Source: Malurus cyaneus samueli (taxonomy: Eukaryota > Chordata > Aves > Passeriformes > Maluridae). Taken from it: a DNA stretch of 64,000 nucleotides. The stretch covers positions 54,131,794 through 54,195,793 of the forward strand of contig CM019218.1 of the NCBI GenBank assembly GCA_009741485.1, given 5' to 3'. The notes beneath the pieces were generated by a model. It saw only the letters and a list, made by a program, of their open reading frames with translations. It did no database searches and was not told the origin of the DNA. The position numbers and the translations under genes were made by a program. Shown here in pieces: positions 1 to 10,879 of this stretch (position 1 is the first letter of the stretch; every line of letters starts with the position of its first letter).

Positions 1-178
1 GTCGGGGTCTCACAGCTGAAGGGTCCCCTCACCACAGAGGAGTTTAAACAAAGGGGGGAAAATTCAGTCAAAACCCAGAGCTTCACTCAAATCTTCCCCA
101 CGATGCTCGAGGAATCGCGTTCCAACCCCTGATTTATTCTGATTAAATGTGCAGAAGTGCTGGGCTGAGGGAACCAGG

Positions 179-310
179 GCAGAACAATTATTTTTTTTGT
201 GATTGAGAAGAATAAAGTTTATCACTTTGTTTACCACCCTGTTTGGGGGATTTGTGTGCCCCATTTAAGGATCAATAAATCAGAAGGGTTTCTTGGTGCT
301 GGAAGTTCTC
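179..310 (+). repeat. 132-bp direct repeat, first copy
   Basis: It is nearly identical to 1781-1913, from GCAGAA(C/T)AAT through AGAATAAAGTTTATCACTTT to TTGGTGCTGGAAGTTCTC. Flanks differ. The family was not recognised. Confidence 0.85.
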
Positions 311-1485
311 TCCTGGGCATCCCTGGGCTGCCAGCACAGCAGAGGTGACACGAGTGACACGAGTGACACGAGGGACACGAGTCCTTCCTGCCCCCATCCT
401 GCCCAAATTAAGAAATCCCATCCCAAATTAAGAAATCTCATCTTCTCTGGATTGCTCACGCCACTCCTCACACCCATCCCTGCTTTTTTTTTTTTTCTTA
501 AAAAGGAAAACAAAAAGCCCTTTCTGGTGCAAACGGAGGTGAAGAGTTTGGGAACGGCAGGGAAGGTCTGACAAACCTCCCTCGGCCCTGTTGCTAATTA
601 ATAATTGTTTAATAAACCTCCAGGAGATTAGGGATCAATAGAGGTGTTGGGCTCCTGCCAGGCAGCAGCAGAGGGAGAGGGAAGGGCCAAGAGTTGGCTG
701 TGGAATTCCCTTGAATCCCATAGAATCCCATAAAATTCCATGGAATCCCCCATTCCTGGCTTGTGCCAGACACAAGGCACCGTTCTGTTTGAGAAAAAAC
801 TCATTTTAACACAAATTGTGGAAATAACCAGATCATCCCACAATGAGGAGGAGCCAACAAACTGTGAAAACACAAAAAACACCAGTTCATGGTGCCATGG
901 GATTCCCTCCTCTCTTCCCAAATTTTAGTCCTTTTAATAAAAATCAGCAGCTCTGCTTTGCCCTAAAACTCTTTGCTAGACTGTTTCCTAATTATTTATG
1001 TAATTACCCAGCCTTTCAAAGAATCCACGATAGCAGCTGAAATTGATGTATTAAACAAGCATAACAATATTCCACCAATATTGAATGCTGTTCTGTCAAA
1101 TAATCATTTCAAATAGATGAAGAAAGCGTTCAGAAATAGCGCCATAATTCATGATGCTTCCAGATTAATGCCACGAAAGTTCCACATCCTTTTCCTGGAG
1201 ACAGGCAGAACTTTCTGTATGGAAAATTAAAAATGTATACACAGAGCACATATGAAGGTATCATACATCAAACCCAGCGAGAGACAATGGAAGGAGAGGG
1301 GGAAAAAAATGCACTTTTTAAACGCGGAAAGGTTGTGTGCAAGAATTCATGCTTCGAGGCTTTGTCAGGTATCAAAGGAATCAGGAATAGAAAATTTTGT
1401 GTCTAAAACAGCCTGGATGGCATCTTTGGCCAAATTTCATTCCAAGTTTTCCCTGAACCAGTCTTGACTCAGTAGTAGGTATGAA

Positions 1486-1530
1486 TAATAATAATAATAA
1501 ATAATAATAATAATAATAATTATATAATAA
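1486..1530. repeat. (AAT)n microsatellite
   Basis: An imperfect ATAATAATAA run of about 45 bp. Confidence 0.9.
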
Positions 1531-1780
1531 TACTAATAATAGCAATAACTAAATGAACTGCAGCAAATCTGCCCTTCCCTTCTCCTCCTGCTGATCTTTC
1601 AGGAACACTCAGAAAAGCAGCACAAATTTTATCACCTTGTGATGAAGATTAAAAAATAAAGCCCAGTAAAAATATTCCCTGTGAATTATTGAAATTGTAG
1701 CTCATTATAATGGGAGAAAGGAGCCTTTATTTTCTGTAAGTGACACAGGAGCAGAAAAATGTCAGGATAATGATGCTCAG

Positions 1781-1913
1781 GCAGAATAATTTTTTTTTTT
1801 TGTGATAGAGAAGAATAAAGTTTATCACTTTGGTTACCACCGTGATTGGGGGATTTGTGTGCCCCATTTAGGGATCAATAAATCAGAAGGGTTTCTTGGT
1901 GCTGGAAGTTCTC
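1781..1913 (+). repeat. 132-bp direct repeat, second copy
   Basis: The same orientation as 179-310, about 1.6 kb away, with a handful of substitutions. Confidence 0.85.
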
Positions 1914-2825
1914 CCTGCCCAGAGCTGAGGTGCTGCACCCTCACCCTGCATTTTCTGCCCTAAACCCCTGAATTTCTCACAAGCCCAGCTCGTTTCACAA
2001 CACTCTGACACAAACATTGTGAGCTTGGACAAAACTCAGAGTTTACAGTCCCACCCTTGGCCATGTCCAGGCTCAGGGTGTGATGCTCTTGGTGATGATC
2101 AAAACCAGCTGCTGCAGCAGAGGGGAACTGGGGGGGTCCTCATTTGTAGGAAAATGACAATAATAATAACAATATATATAATCTGAGTGCCCAGAGCTGT
2201 GCTGAGCACACCTTTCAGGAGGATTCTTCCCAAGGAGAAGGTGGGAAGAGCAGGAGCTGTGTCCGCCCTCTGCTCTGCTGTTTTCCCTGGCACTTCTCTC
2301 CTCTGGCTCTGTTTTCGTGACACTTCCCCCATAAACCATGTCAGCGCAGGAGTGACGTGACATAACTTTTATCAAGGGGAAATTTAAGGCTTAAGTGCCT
2401 TTAAAATGCTGGCATCAGTCACCATCCGTGCTCTCTCTCTCTGAATATTACACCCATTATGTGTAATTCTTTCTCCTCTTGGAGAAATATTAGCATGTGC
2501 TTTTCTCCTCGTCAGTCGTTTCCTCTGACCTTTGCATCAGCAGCCGCCTCTTGGAGAGGGTCAGGTTTATTGTGTTATTTGTATATTTATCGTGATATTT
2601 GTTTATCGTGATATTTTATATTTCCAGAGCCCCTGTCAGCACCGCCACGGAGCTGGGTGGGAGCAGGATCCTTGTGCTTTAACAGGGAATGTTTCCTCCA
2701 GGGAATGTTTCCTCCAGGGGTTTCAGACTCCATCCATCACCTACTCAGAACAGCCACGGAGTTGATAAAATTCTCTTTATCCCTTTTATTTCAGAGGTTT
2801 TTTTTCTGCCGCAGCAGCAGCTGAT

Positions 2826-3620
2826 CCTTGCAGGGTCATGGCTGTGCTCTGGGGGGCTCCCATCCCATCTGGATGGGGTTACATCCCCAAAATTCAGCTC
2901 TTGCTGGTCCTTGCAGGGTCATGGCTGTGCTCTGGGGGGCTCCCATCCCATCTGGATGGGGTCACATCCCCAAAATTCAGCCTTTCCTGTCCCTTGCAGG
3001 GTCATGGCTGTATTCTCGTGCTCCAAGGGACTCTTATTCCATTTGGAAAAGGGTCAAATCCCCAAAATTCAGCCTTTCCTGTTCCTTGCAGGGTCATGGC
3101 TGTGCTCTGGGGGGCTTCCATCCCATCTGGATGGGGTCACATCCCCAAAATTCAGCTCTTGCTGGTCTTTGCAGGGTCATGGCTGTACTCTGGAGGACTC
3201 CCATTCCATCTGGAGAGGGATTGAATCTCCAGAATTCAGCCCTTCCTGTCCCTTGAAGGATCATGGTTATATTCCCGTGCTCTGGGAGGTTCCCATCCCA
3301 TCTGGAGTGGGGTCACATCCCCAAAATTCAGCCTTTCCTGTCCCTTACAGGGTCAAGGCTGTATTCCCATGCTCCAAGGGACTCTCATCCCATCTGGAGC
3401 AGGGTCACATCCCCAAAATTCAGCCTTTCCTGTTCCTTGCAGGGTCATGGCTGTGCTCTGGGGGACTCCCATCCCATCTGGAGTGGGGTCAGATCTCCAA
3501 AATTCAGCCTTTTCTGTCCCTTACAGGGTCAAGGCTGTATTTTCATGCACTGGGAGGTTCCCATCCCATCTGGAGCAGGGTCACATCCCCAAAATTCAGC
3601 CCTTGCTGTCCCTCACAGCC
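2826..3620. repeat. 83-92-bp minisatellite, about 9.5 copies
   Basis: The unit begins CTTGCAGGGTCATGGCTGT, continues CTCCCATCCCATCTGGA and ends ATCCCCAAAATTCAGC. Starts fall near 2833, 2916, 2999, 3090, 3172, 3257, 3349, 3442 and 3526. It creates overlapping open frames in all forward frames (up to 340 codons), the mark of a repeat and not of a protein. Confidence 0.95.
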
Positions 3621-4180
3621 CAACTCCTGCAGTGCAGAGCTCAGGGCACCTCAAAGTGCTGATGCACAATCTCTGAAGCATTTTGGGGTCAGAAACCCAA
3701 TTAGTTCTTAAGTTCTCACTTCATTTTGCTCTTCTTTTCCAAACGAGGCACAAACCTTAAAACTCAGAAGAATAAAGTGCCATGTGCCAGCCCCAGGGTG
3801 ACATTCTGAGCTTTCAGATATTTTTAAAGTCAGTCCATTCGCAATCCCCTGCCTCCACACGTAGATCAAGGTTTTTATTTTGGTTCTGTTTACTGTTTGC
3901 CCTGCTACAAACCAGGACCCGAGCTCCCAGCTGGGCTGGAGGACAGAACATCGCAGATCGTTATTTCAAACCCCTCGTCCTCGAGTTCATCACCGGCATC
4001 TCCGAGCTGCAGAGACAGGGCTGACGTCAGTGTCTGTGTGCCCGGGGTCAGGAGCTCATTCAGGGCATAAACAGCGAAAAGTTGAGCCCGACAATGTCAG
4101 AAAGTGCTTTAGTAATAAAACAAACTGATGGAAATCCGAAATAAATCCGATGTCGCTCCCCACCCAGTGCAAAACTTTCT
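3621..4180. other. Unique non-coding DNA
   Basis: No gene, transposon or array is recognised between the minisatellite and the CpG-rich block. Confidence 0.6.
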
Positions 4181-4189
4181 GACCCCTCC

Positions 4190-5720
4190 AAAGCCTGGCC
4201 AACGCTTCTCTCCTACCCCAGCTCAGAGTCCATGGGAGCTGCTCCAGGAGCCGCGAATCCCGGAAAAAAACAAACGCTGGGAAGCCACCAGATGGCAGCC
4301 GGAGCGGCGGCACCGGAGCATCCCCGGCTCCGCACCTCCTGCATCTGACAGCGGTGTCACCCCTTCCTCCCGCTCGTCCCATGGTGGGGGACAAACACGG
4401 GACATCTTCCCCTCCCCGGGGGCCGGAGCTGTGCCCTGGGACCCGGCACCCGCCGCAATCGCGCTCCGCTCCCATCAGCCCGAGGGAATAAATTATCCCC
4501 GTAATTACAGCGCGTGCACAGATTGCACCCTATTAATCACTGCGGGATAGCAATTACTGCACCCACCGCCCCGGCCCGGGGGGAGCCCCCTCCGCACACC
4601 CGAGTTTCTGCCGCTGATTTCAGCAAAGCCGCTCCCTGCCCTGCCCTGCCCGCCGGGGATGCGCGGGGTTCCGCGGGGTTTCTCCGGGTTCCGCGGCATG
4701 AAAAGCCCCCCAGCCACCAGCGATGAACCCATTTGCGGGATGCACCCCCCGAGAAACCCCCTGGTTGCCTCGGCGGGATCTGGAGCCGTTTGTTTTAATC
4801 AGCTCCTTTGTGTGCGCGCTGCTGGCTGCAGCCGCGGCTTTGGGGCCGTAATTGTGGGAACAGATGCTGGAGCAGAGGAGCTGCAGTCCGGGAGCTCTTG
4901 TCCTGCTCATTACAGCCACCGTGAGCGGCCACTCGCACCCCAAAGCTGCTGTTTAATGAGCAGCGAGAATCAATTAATCCTCGCTTGATAAATGCAGAGC
5001 CACTGAGTTAAAGCAAGAATAAGTGGAGAGCAAACCCTGCTGAAATCCTTCTCGGCAGCGCCGACGATCCCGGGCTGTGCCAGCGGGTGGAGTGTGTGCC
5101 ATCCGTGAATGCCATCCCTGTCCCAAACAACTGCGGGATTTCGGAGGATTCATCCTGAAATACACGGAGAGCAGGAAAAGAGAAACGGGAACGGTGCAAA
5201 TGCGCTCAGGAGCTCAGAGCTCAGAGCAAATGCGATCTGCCAAACCGGGTGGAAAATTACCGGGATTGTTTTACAGACACACGCAGGACACGGGCTGGGC
5301 ACACGAATGGGCAGGGGTGGCTCTCATGGTCCCCTCCTGTCCCCGCGGGGCTGAAGCAGCGTTTGCCGGGCCTGGAAGGAGAGGATTTGCAGCGCCTCGG
5401 TTCTCAAATCCCCTCTGCCAAAGGCGGCTTTCATCCCCAGAGCAATGAAAGGCAATTGAGGGGGACGAGAGATGAGCTTTGAGCGGCAGGGGAGGTCAGG
5501 AAGCGCTTCAAAGTCTCCTTCCCCTTCTCGGTCAGCGCTTTGCAGACAGGTCAGGGATCCACCCGCGCGTTTAACCCCTTTTTGAAGTGAGAACCTCTCG
5601 TTTTCAGACGCGGGAACGCTCGGTTCACTTCAGAGCGTGGCAGGAGCCCCGCGCCTGTGGTTTGCAGGGGATTTTTGTGCTGCAGACTCTGAGCCGAGTT
5701 CACTGAAGGTGACACAGCTG
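4190..5720. promoter_or_regulatory. CpG-rich block
   Basis: Dense CpG dinucleotides (for example CGCCCCGGCCCGG near 4,567, repeated GCGGGGTTCCGCG near 4,665) stand out against the AT-rich surroundings. The block also contains TAATTACAG/TTAATCACTG homeodomain-like words (about 4,500-4,555) and a CTCF-type motif. No splice-bounded coding frame is visible. It could be a distal regulatory element or the promoter CpG island of an unseen transcript. Part of it recurs inverted near 43,400-44,160. Confidence 0.4.
4285..4299 (+). promoter_or_regulatory. CTCF-like binding motif
   Basis: CCACCAGATGGCAGC closely fits the vertebrate CTCF core CCASYAGRKGGCRS. It sits at the edge of the CpG-rich block. Confidence 0.45.
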
Positions 5721-6630
5721 CAGAGGGGTGACAGTGGCAGTGTGACAGCGGTCAGGATCCCTCTGAGGTGCAGGGGTCACCTGCCGGGCTGGCAGCAGGG
5801 ACACCTTCCCAAAGGAGCTCAGATCTGCTGCCATTCCTCACCCACCGGGCCCGAATCCATCCCCTGCCGTGGGTTACAACAATTCTCTCTCACACTCTGA
5901 TTTAATGAGGTGTTAAACCCCCCCTTAAATGGGGTTTAATCACGGCATTAAGGTTACGGTCACTGCGTTCAAACCGGAGAGCGCAAACATCCTTCCCGAG
6001 CAGGCACAGCTCTGCTGCGTCCTTATTAATCCAAAAACCATCTCCGTGTTAATCACTCCACAGATTATTACCTTGCCCAGGTCCATTATCAACCTGCTAA
6101 TCCTCCAGTTTGTGTACTGGGAGCTCTGGCTCCCCACCAGCCCCCAGGAGGGGGGGAATTCTGCCCATTTTTGGAGGTGCAGCTTTGGGAGCTCCCCCAG
6201 ATCTGCAGCTCCTCATCCAGAGGTGATCAGGTCATTAGTGGGTGTGTATAAATGAGGTTTTTACACACAAATGAGGTTTTGGTGAGATCTGCAATTAGCA
6301 CGACTCTGCAGATGCATTTCCTGCACCCTCACCCTGCCAATGCACACCGAGCTCCAGCAGCTCCTGCTCCCACAGGAACACAGGGAATTCCATCATCTCC
6401 AGAGGGCCCTTTGCCTTCTAGAAACACTGATCTCTCTCATTCACTCTCTCATTCAATGGCGAATTTCATCCTTTAGCAGCTTCGGCCTCACTCTCAATCC
6501 TTCTGGAAGCATCCTCCAGCTTCTCCCTGTGCAGGCAAACAGAGCAGACCACGGAGCATCCTTTGTGCTCCTTCCCAGAGTGGATTGGAGCATTTGTGTT
6601 GCTTGATCTGCTGGTTTGGTGCATTTGTTT
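5720..6630. other. Unique non-coding DNA, left arm
   Basis: Partly TAAT-rich unique sequence, with no gene recognised. It is mirrored at about 42,836-43,760. Confidence 0.6.
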
Positions 6631-6945
6631 GACCTCTACAACTTCCTGAAAGGTGCTTGTACCCAGGTTGGGTCGGCCTCTTTGTCCAGGCAGAATGAGA
6701 GGACTCAGCCTTGAGCTGCACCAAGGGAAATATGGGTTGGATATCAGGGAAAGGATTTTATGGAAAGAGTGATAAAGCACTGGAATGGTGTGCACGGGGA
6801 GGGGGTGCAGTCACCATCCCTGGGGGTGTTAAACACAGATTGGATGTGGGGCTGGGGGCTGTGGGTTGGGTGAGGTGTTGGGACAGGGGTTGGACTGGAA
6901 GATCTTGGAGGGCTCTGCCAATTCTGGTGATTCTGAGAGTTTGTT
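6630..6945 (+). mobile_element. CR1 LINE 3' fragment
   Basis: In order: CTCTACAACTTCCTGAAAGG, a GGATATCAGGGAAAGGATTT block, AGTCACCATCCCTGGGGGTG, GGTTGGACTGGAAGATCTTG and a short ATTCTG tail. This matches the end of the CR1 ORF2/3'UTR and its terminal 9-mer repeat. No ORF2 reading frame survives. Confidence 0.9.
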
Positions 6946-7275
6946 ACTCTGTGATTCTGTGATCGTGTAACTCGGTGATTCTGTGACTCTGATTCTGTGA
7001 TTCTGTCATTCTGTGATTCTGTCATTCTGTGACTGTGTTTCTGTGATCCTGTGATCCTGTGACTCTGATTCTGTGACTCTGATTTTGTGATTCTGTCATT
7101 CTGTGACTCTGATTCTGTTGCTCTGTGATTCTGTCACTCTGTGATTCTGTCACTCTGTGATTCTGTGACTCTGATTCTGTGACTCTGATTCTGTGACTCT
7201 GTGATTCTGTGACTCTGATTCTGTGACTCTGATTCTGTTGCTCTGTCATTCTGTCACTCTGTGATTCTGTTATTT
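6940..7275. repeat. Expanded 9-bp CR1 tail array (ATTCTGTGA)n
   Basis: About 330 bp of ATTCTGTGA, CTCTGTGA and related 7-10-bp units run on from the CR1 3' end. Normal CR1 tails carry only a few units, so this is a secondary expansion. Confidence 0.92.
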
Positions 7276-7749
7276 TGTGTTCCCTGCACCTTGCCTTGAG
7301 CCAGTCCCTCCCGGGAAGGGCACCAGTGCTGACCCGGGCCCCTCAAAGGCTAAAATGCGATTTGAGCACCGATAAAATATGCACGAGGTCGCTGACCCAG
7401 TCTGTAAACCCCTGTACAGCCCGAGGCAATGCCTTTGTGGGGAGCTCCCAGACACCGCAGGTTCCCGCTGCAAAAATCAAATGAACGTCAAAAGAATCCT
7501 CAAAAAAAAAAAAAAACCCATGCGAGAGCGCCTCCCCTGAGATCCTCCGACACTTCCCTTTGTGAGGGCTGAGCGCGGCAGAAAAAGAGGAACTTTTAAG
7601 CATTTCTATCTGCTCCTCAAAGCTCAGCCTAATTGAGTGCGAACAAAAGAGAAAATGCTTTCTCCTCTGCAGGCAGGCGGCGGAGCTGGAGCAGAATGAC
7701 AATTCCAGCCTGAGGAGACGGCAGCTCTGGAAGATTTGGGATCATTGGG

Positions 7750-7885
7750 CAGTTGTGGCTGCTCCTGGATCCCTGGCAATGTCCCAGACCAGGCTGGATG
7801 AGGTTTGGATCATCCTGGGACAGTGGAAGGTGTCCCTGCCCATCCCAGGGGTGATTTTTAAGTCTCTTCCCACCCAAACAATCCT
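7750..7885 (+). mobile_element. CR1 LINE 3' fragment
   Basis: AGGCTGGATGAGGTTTGGAT, GGAAGGTGTCCCTGCCCATC and TTCCCACCCAAACAATCCTG are sense avian CR1 3'-end blocks. Confidence 0.85.
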
Positions 7886-7929
7886 GAACATTATTCCTGG
7901 TGCTCAGCCCGCAGACAAACCCATTCCCA

Positions 7930-8530
7930 GGAGCAATAAAGGCGAGCAGGCCTCATAAAACTCCAGTAATCAAATGTGAAAAGAACAGCCCAATTCATTA
8001 ATAGCCAGACAAGCTGATAGAGACATTCTTAATTATCAAATATTACCGTGGAGTTCATTTTTACCTGAGTTGCTTAAGCCTGACCATCCTCCCTCCCTTT
8101 TCCCACACGCATTGCCCCGGGGCAGCATCGAACATTTGTAATTAGATTCCTTCACTGGAGTTAATTATGAAGTGACAATAAAACCTGAGTGGTTCCCATT
8201 TTCCTAAGAATTATTTGAGAGTTAAAAACAAACCCCTTTGTTATGGCATCGATATTTGCAATTTTAAATTTAACATGAACCTCGGGGTTTGCTCTTGATC
8301 CAAATAGATACAGACACGTTCATGTTGGATTATGCTGTACATCTATTTTATATAGAGATATTATACTTTCACATTATTTTATGTACACTTGCCTGCACAA
8401 ACCTATCAATATAGCAGAGCACAGAGGAGATTTCTCTTTGGGATGATCTAAATTAATTAATGAGTTTTCATCACATTGATATCAGACTGGGACAACATCA
8501 ATATTTTGCAGGTTCCAGGTTGACCCGGCA
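7930..8530. promoter_or_regulatory. Conserved-looking AT-rich non-coding tract
   Basis: This is non-repetitive sequence rich in homeodomain-type ATTA/TAAT words, for example around TTAATTATCAAATATTACCG. It lacks coding potential and is nearly unchanged in the mirror copy. It has the texture of a conserved non-coding element, but only a cross-species alignment could show this. Confidence 0.25.
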
Positions 8531-8539
8531 CCTGGGGTA

Positions 8540-10617
8540 ATATGTTTTATATTTTATTATTATTACTTTTAAATTTTAATCAAATTATAATTTTTATCAC
8601 CGCAGAGGGCGAGGGGTCCCAAATGTCCCCTGGAAAGAGTCTGGAGCAGAGAGGAGCAGATTTAATGTGGGTTTTAGTGATCTGCTCCATTTTAAGCAGC
8701 AAAGTGTCCAATAACACTGAATTAAATTTCCATTACAAATGAGTTGGCCACTTAAACATAACCAGAGCCTGCATAAATAAAAAGCAGGAGGGTTTTGTGG
8801 CCTTTATTGCCAGTCTGAGATCACTGTCTGATTCCATACAATTCTATGTCACCCTCTAGCTAAGCACTCGCAGAAGGGAAAAGATGCTGAAATTTAAACA
8901 GGTCAAAATTAATGCCACGCTTGCATTTGATAATTGGAAGTGTCACCTCCATTAGCTCGCCCTGATAACCAGGCTGGAAAAGCCAGCGCCGGGATGTCCA
9001 AAATCTGCTCCACGATCTTCAGAGTGACAGAGATTAAACCACAGCACAGCCCCACACCCTCCCAAGGGGAAATCAAACCTGGTCGATGGCGTGCAGGGGC
9101 TGAGGGGACATTTTGGGGTATTTTCTTGCTGTTTCAGGGCTGGGACCCCCAAATTCACCCCTGCTGTTCTGGTGTTTTCCACGCTGCATCCGTGGCTGTT
9201 CCTTCCCCTGCGTTGGATGAGGGGGATAAAAAAGGGATCTCAGCCATCTGCATTTTATATAACCTTTATTAAGCATCACTTGACCTTGTCAGTGCCAATA
9301 AAGCCCTGTGAAGTGCATGCCAGATAAAATGTAATTTTTAATTGAGTATCCTTATTACATCTATTAACAAGGTGCAGATGAATACAAATGACCCCACGGT
9401 CGATGCTGTCGATCCGTGCTGGAATTTCTTTCTCCTTTGCTGAGCTGAAGGAGTCAATAACCTCTCAAAAGGTGCACGGGGACTGGAGATTTTCCTGGCA
9501 GCTGCTGTCCTGCCTCCAGGCTCTGTCCTACAACGCAGTGGCCACGGGTAAAGCAGCGCAGGATCATTCTCTCTGAAGGTAAAACACAAACCCCAACTCC
9601 CCCAGCCCTTTGGAAAGCCCTGGGAACCTTGGTCTAATTCCTGTTAAATTCTTTAGACTTACCCAAGGCACAAGTGAAAATAAATCACCTCCTTTTTTAT
9701 TTCCTAATTCACAAATCCTGTGAAAAATTTGCTCCCATTGGGTGCTCACAGCACTGGAACAGTTCCAGAGCCCATGGGATCGACTTGGGGAGATAAAAAT
9801 CTGCTGCTTTGGAGCTGGAGACAGCAGAATATGGCCAAGCTGCCCCCCTGAGGTCCGTGTCAAGCTTTGGTCTCAGTTTGAGGGAAATAAGCTGGAATGA
9901 CCTGCCTGAGGAGCAGAGAGCTGCTCTGACAGGATGGATTTGCATTCCCCTCAAACGTTTCCCATCTCCCCGTCAGCTCCACGCTAAAACAAGCAGATTC
10001 AGAGTCAAATATCTATAAAAACCACATTTCAGGGCTGCACTGAACTCCCTGCTGTGACCCACAGCGTGCCAGGCCTTCCCCTTCTGGCTTAGATTTATCC
10101 TTTTTAGAACCTAATTTAGAAAGGAAAAAAAAAAAACAAAAAAACCCTTAAGATCCTCCAGAAAAAGCAGCGAGACCTCTTATTCCATTCCCACATGTTT
10201 CTTCTTTAATGCTTCCTTAAGGGTCTCCATTTTTCTGTCACTTATCATCATCCAGAGTAATTTTGGGCTGTTAGAGAAAGTTCATTGCTGTAATTGCGAC
10301 CATATTGGTCATTAAAGTTGACAGACAGCTGCTGGAGAAGTCACTCGCTGCTTCCTTTGCTCGGCAGATGCCTCTCAGCGCTCGCCGAGACGTTGGCTTG
10401 AATTTATGAAATGGAAACAAGAGCGTTTCACCTCGAGGATGGAGCATTTCAGTCAGGAAACGTGAAAAAATCACCCAGGTTTTTTATTTACAAACAGGGT
10501 TTGCTGCTCCTGCTCCAGCTGGAGAGGAATGAGCTGGAATTTCCTGAGGGATGTTTCTTCCTGCAAGGATTGAGGATCCCATCCACCCCCATTTTCACTG
10601 TTTAGGGGTTATTTCCA
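8540..10617. other. Downstream non-coding DNA, left arm
   Basis: Mostly unique AT-rich sequence. No splice-bounded coding frame, RNA gene or transposon is recognisable. It is well preserved in the mirror at about 38,773-40,830. Confidence 0.65.
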
Positions 10618-10752
10618 GATTTTCCATCCCTGGAATCCTCCAGGGTTGGGCTGGACAGGGCTGGGAGCAGCCTGGGACAGTGGGAGGTGTCCCTGCCCAT
10701 GGCAGGGGTGACACCGGATGAGTTTAAGGTTCCTTCCCAACCCAAACCATCT
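10618..10752 (+). mobile_element. CR1 LINE 3' fragment
   Basis: TCCATCCCTGGAATCCTCCA, CCTGCCCATGGCAGGGGTGA and TTCCTTCCCAACCCAAACCA are sense-strand avian CR1 3' blocks. It is truncated at the 5' end, as is usual for CR1. Confidence 0.87.
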
Positions 10753-10873
10753 CCACTCCCCCATTTCTTGCTGCTGGGATTCAGGAAAAAAAGTATTCCT
10801 CAGACAATAAATGCCACACAGCACGTGTTGGAAAATAAAGACCCACTCAGGAGGGCTTTTTTAACCAGTAAAC

Positions 10874-10879
10874 TTTATT
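10874..10879 (-). terminator. Distal poly(A) signal AATAAA
   Basis: The reverse complement reads TATATAAATAAAGTTTACTG in AT-rich unique sequence. It is intact here and one A shorter in the central copy. Confidence 0.6.

Larger units (their letters stand above)
1..2825. other. Downstream intergenic DNA present only in the left arm
   Basis: No coding gene is visible. The stretch holds a short 9-bp GAGTGACAC tandem (346-382), a pair of dispersed direct repeats (179-310 and 1781-1913), an (AAT)n microsatellite near 1,486-1,530 and otherwise unique AT-rich sequence. Confidence 0.7.

Noticed and set aside
2689..3711. 340-codon open frame
   Set aside because: It is produced by the 83-92-bp tandem repeat; all three forward frames are open over the same stretch and no known domain appears.
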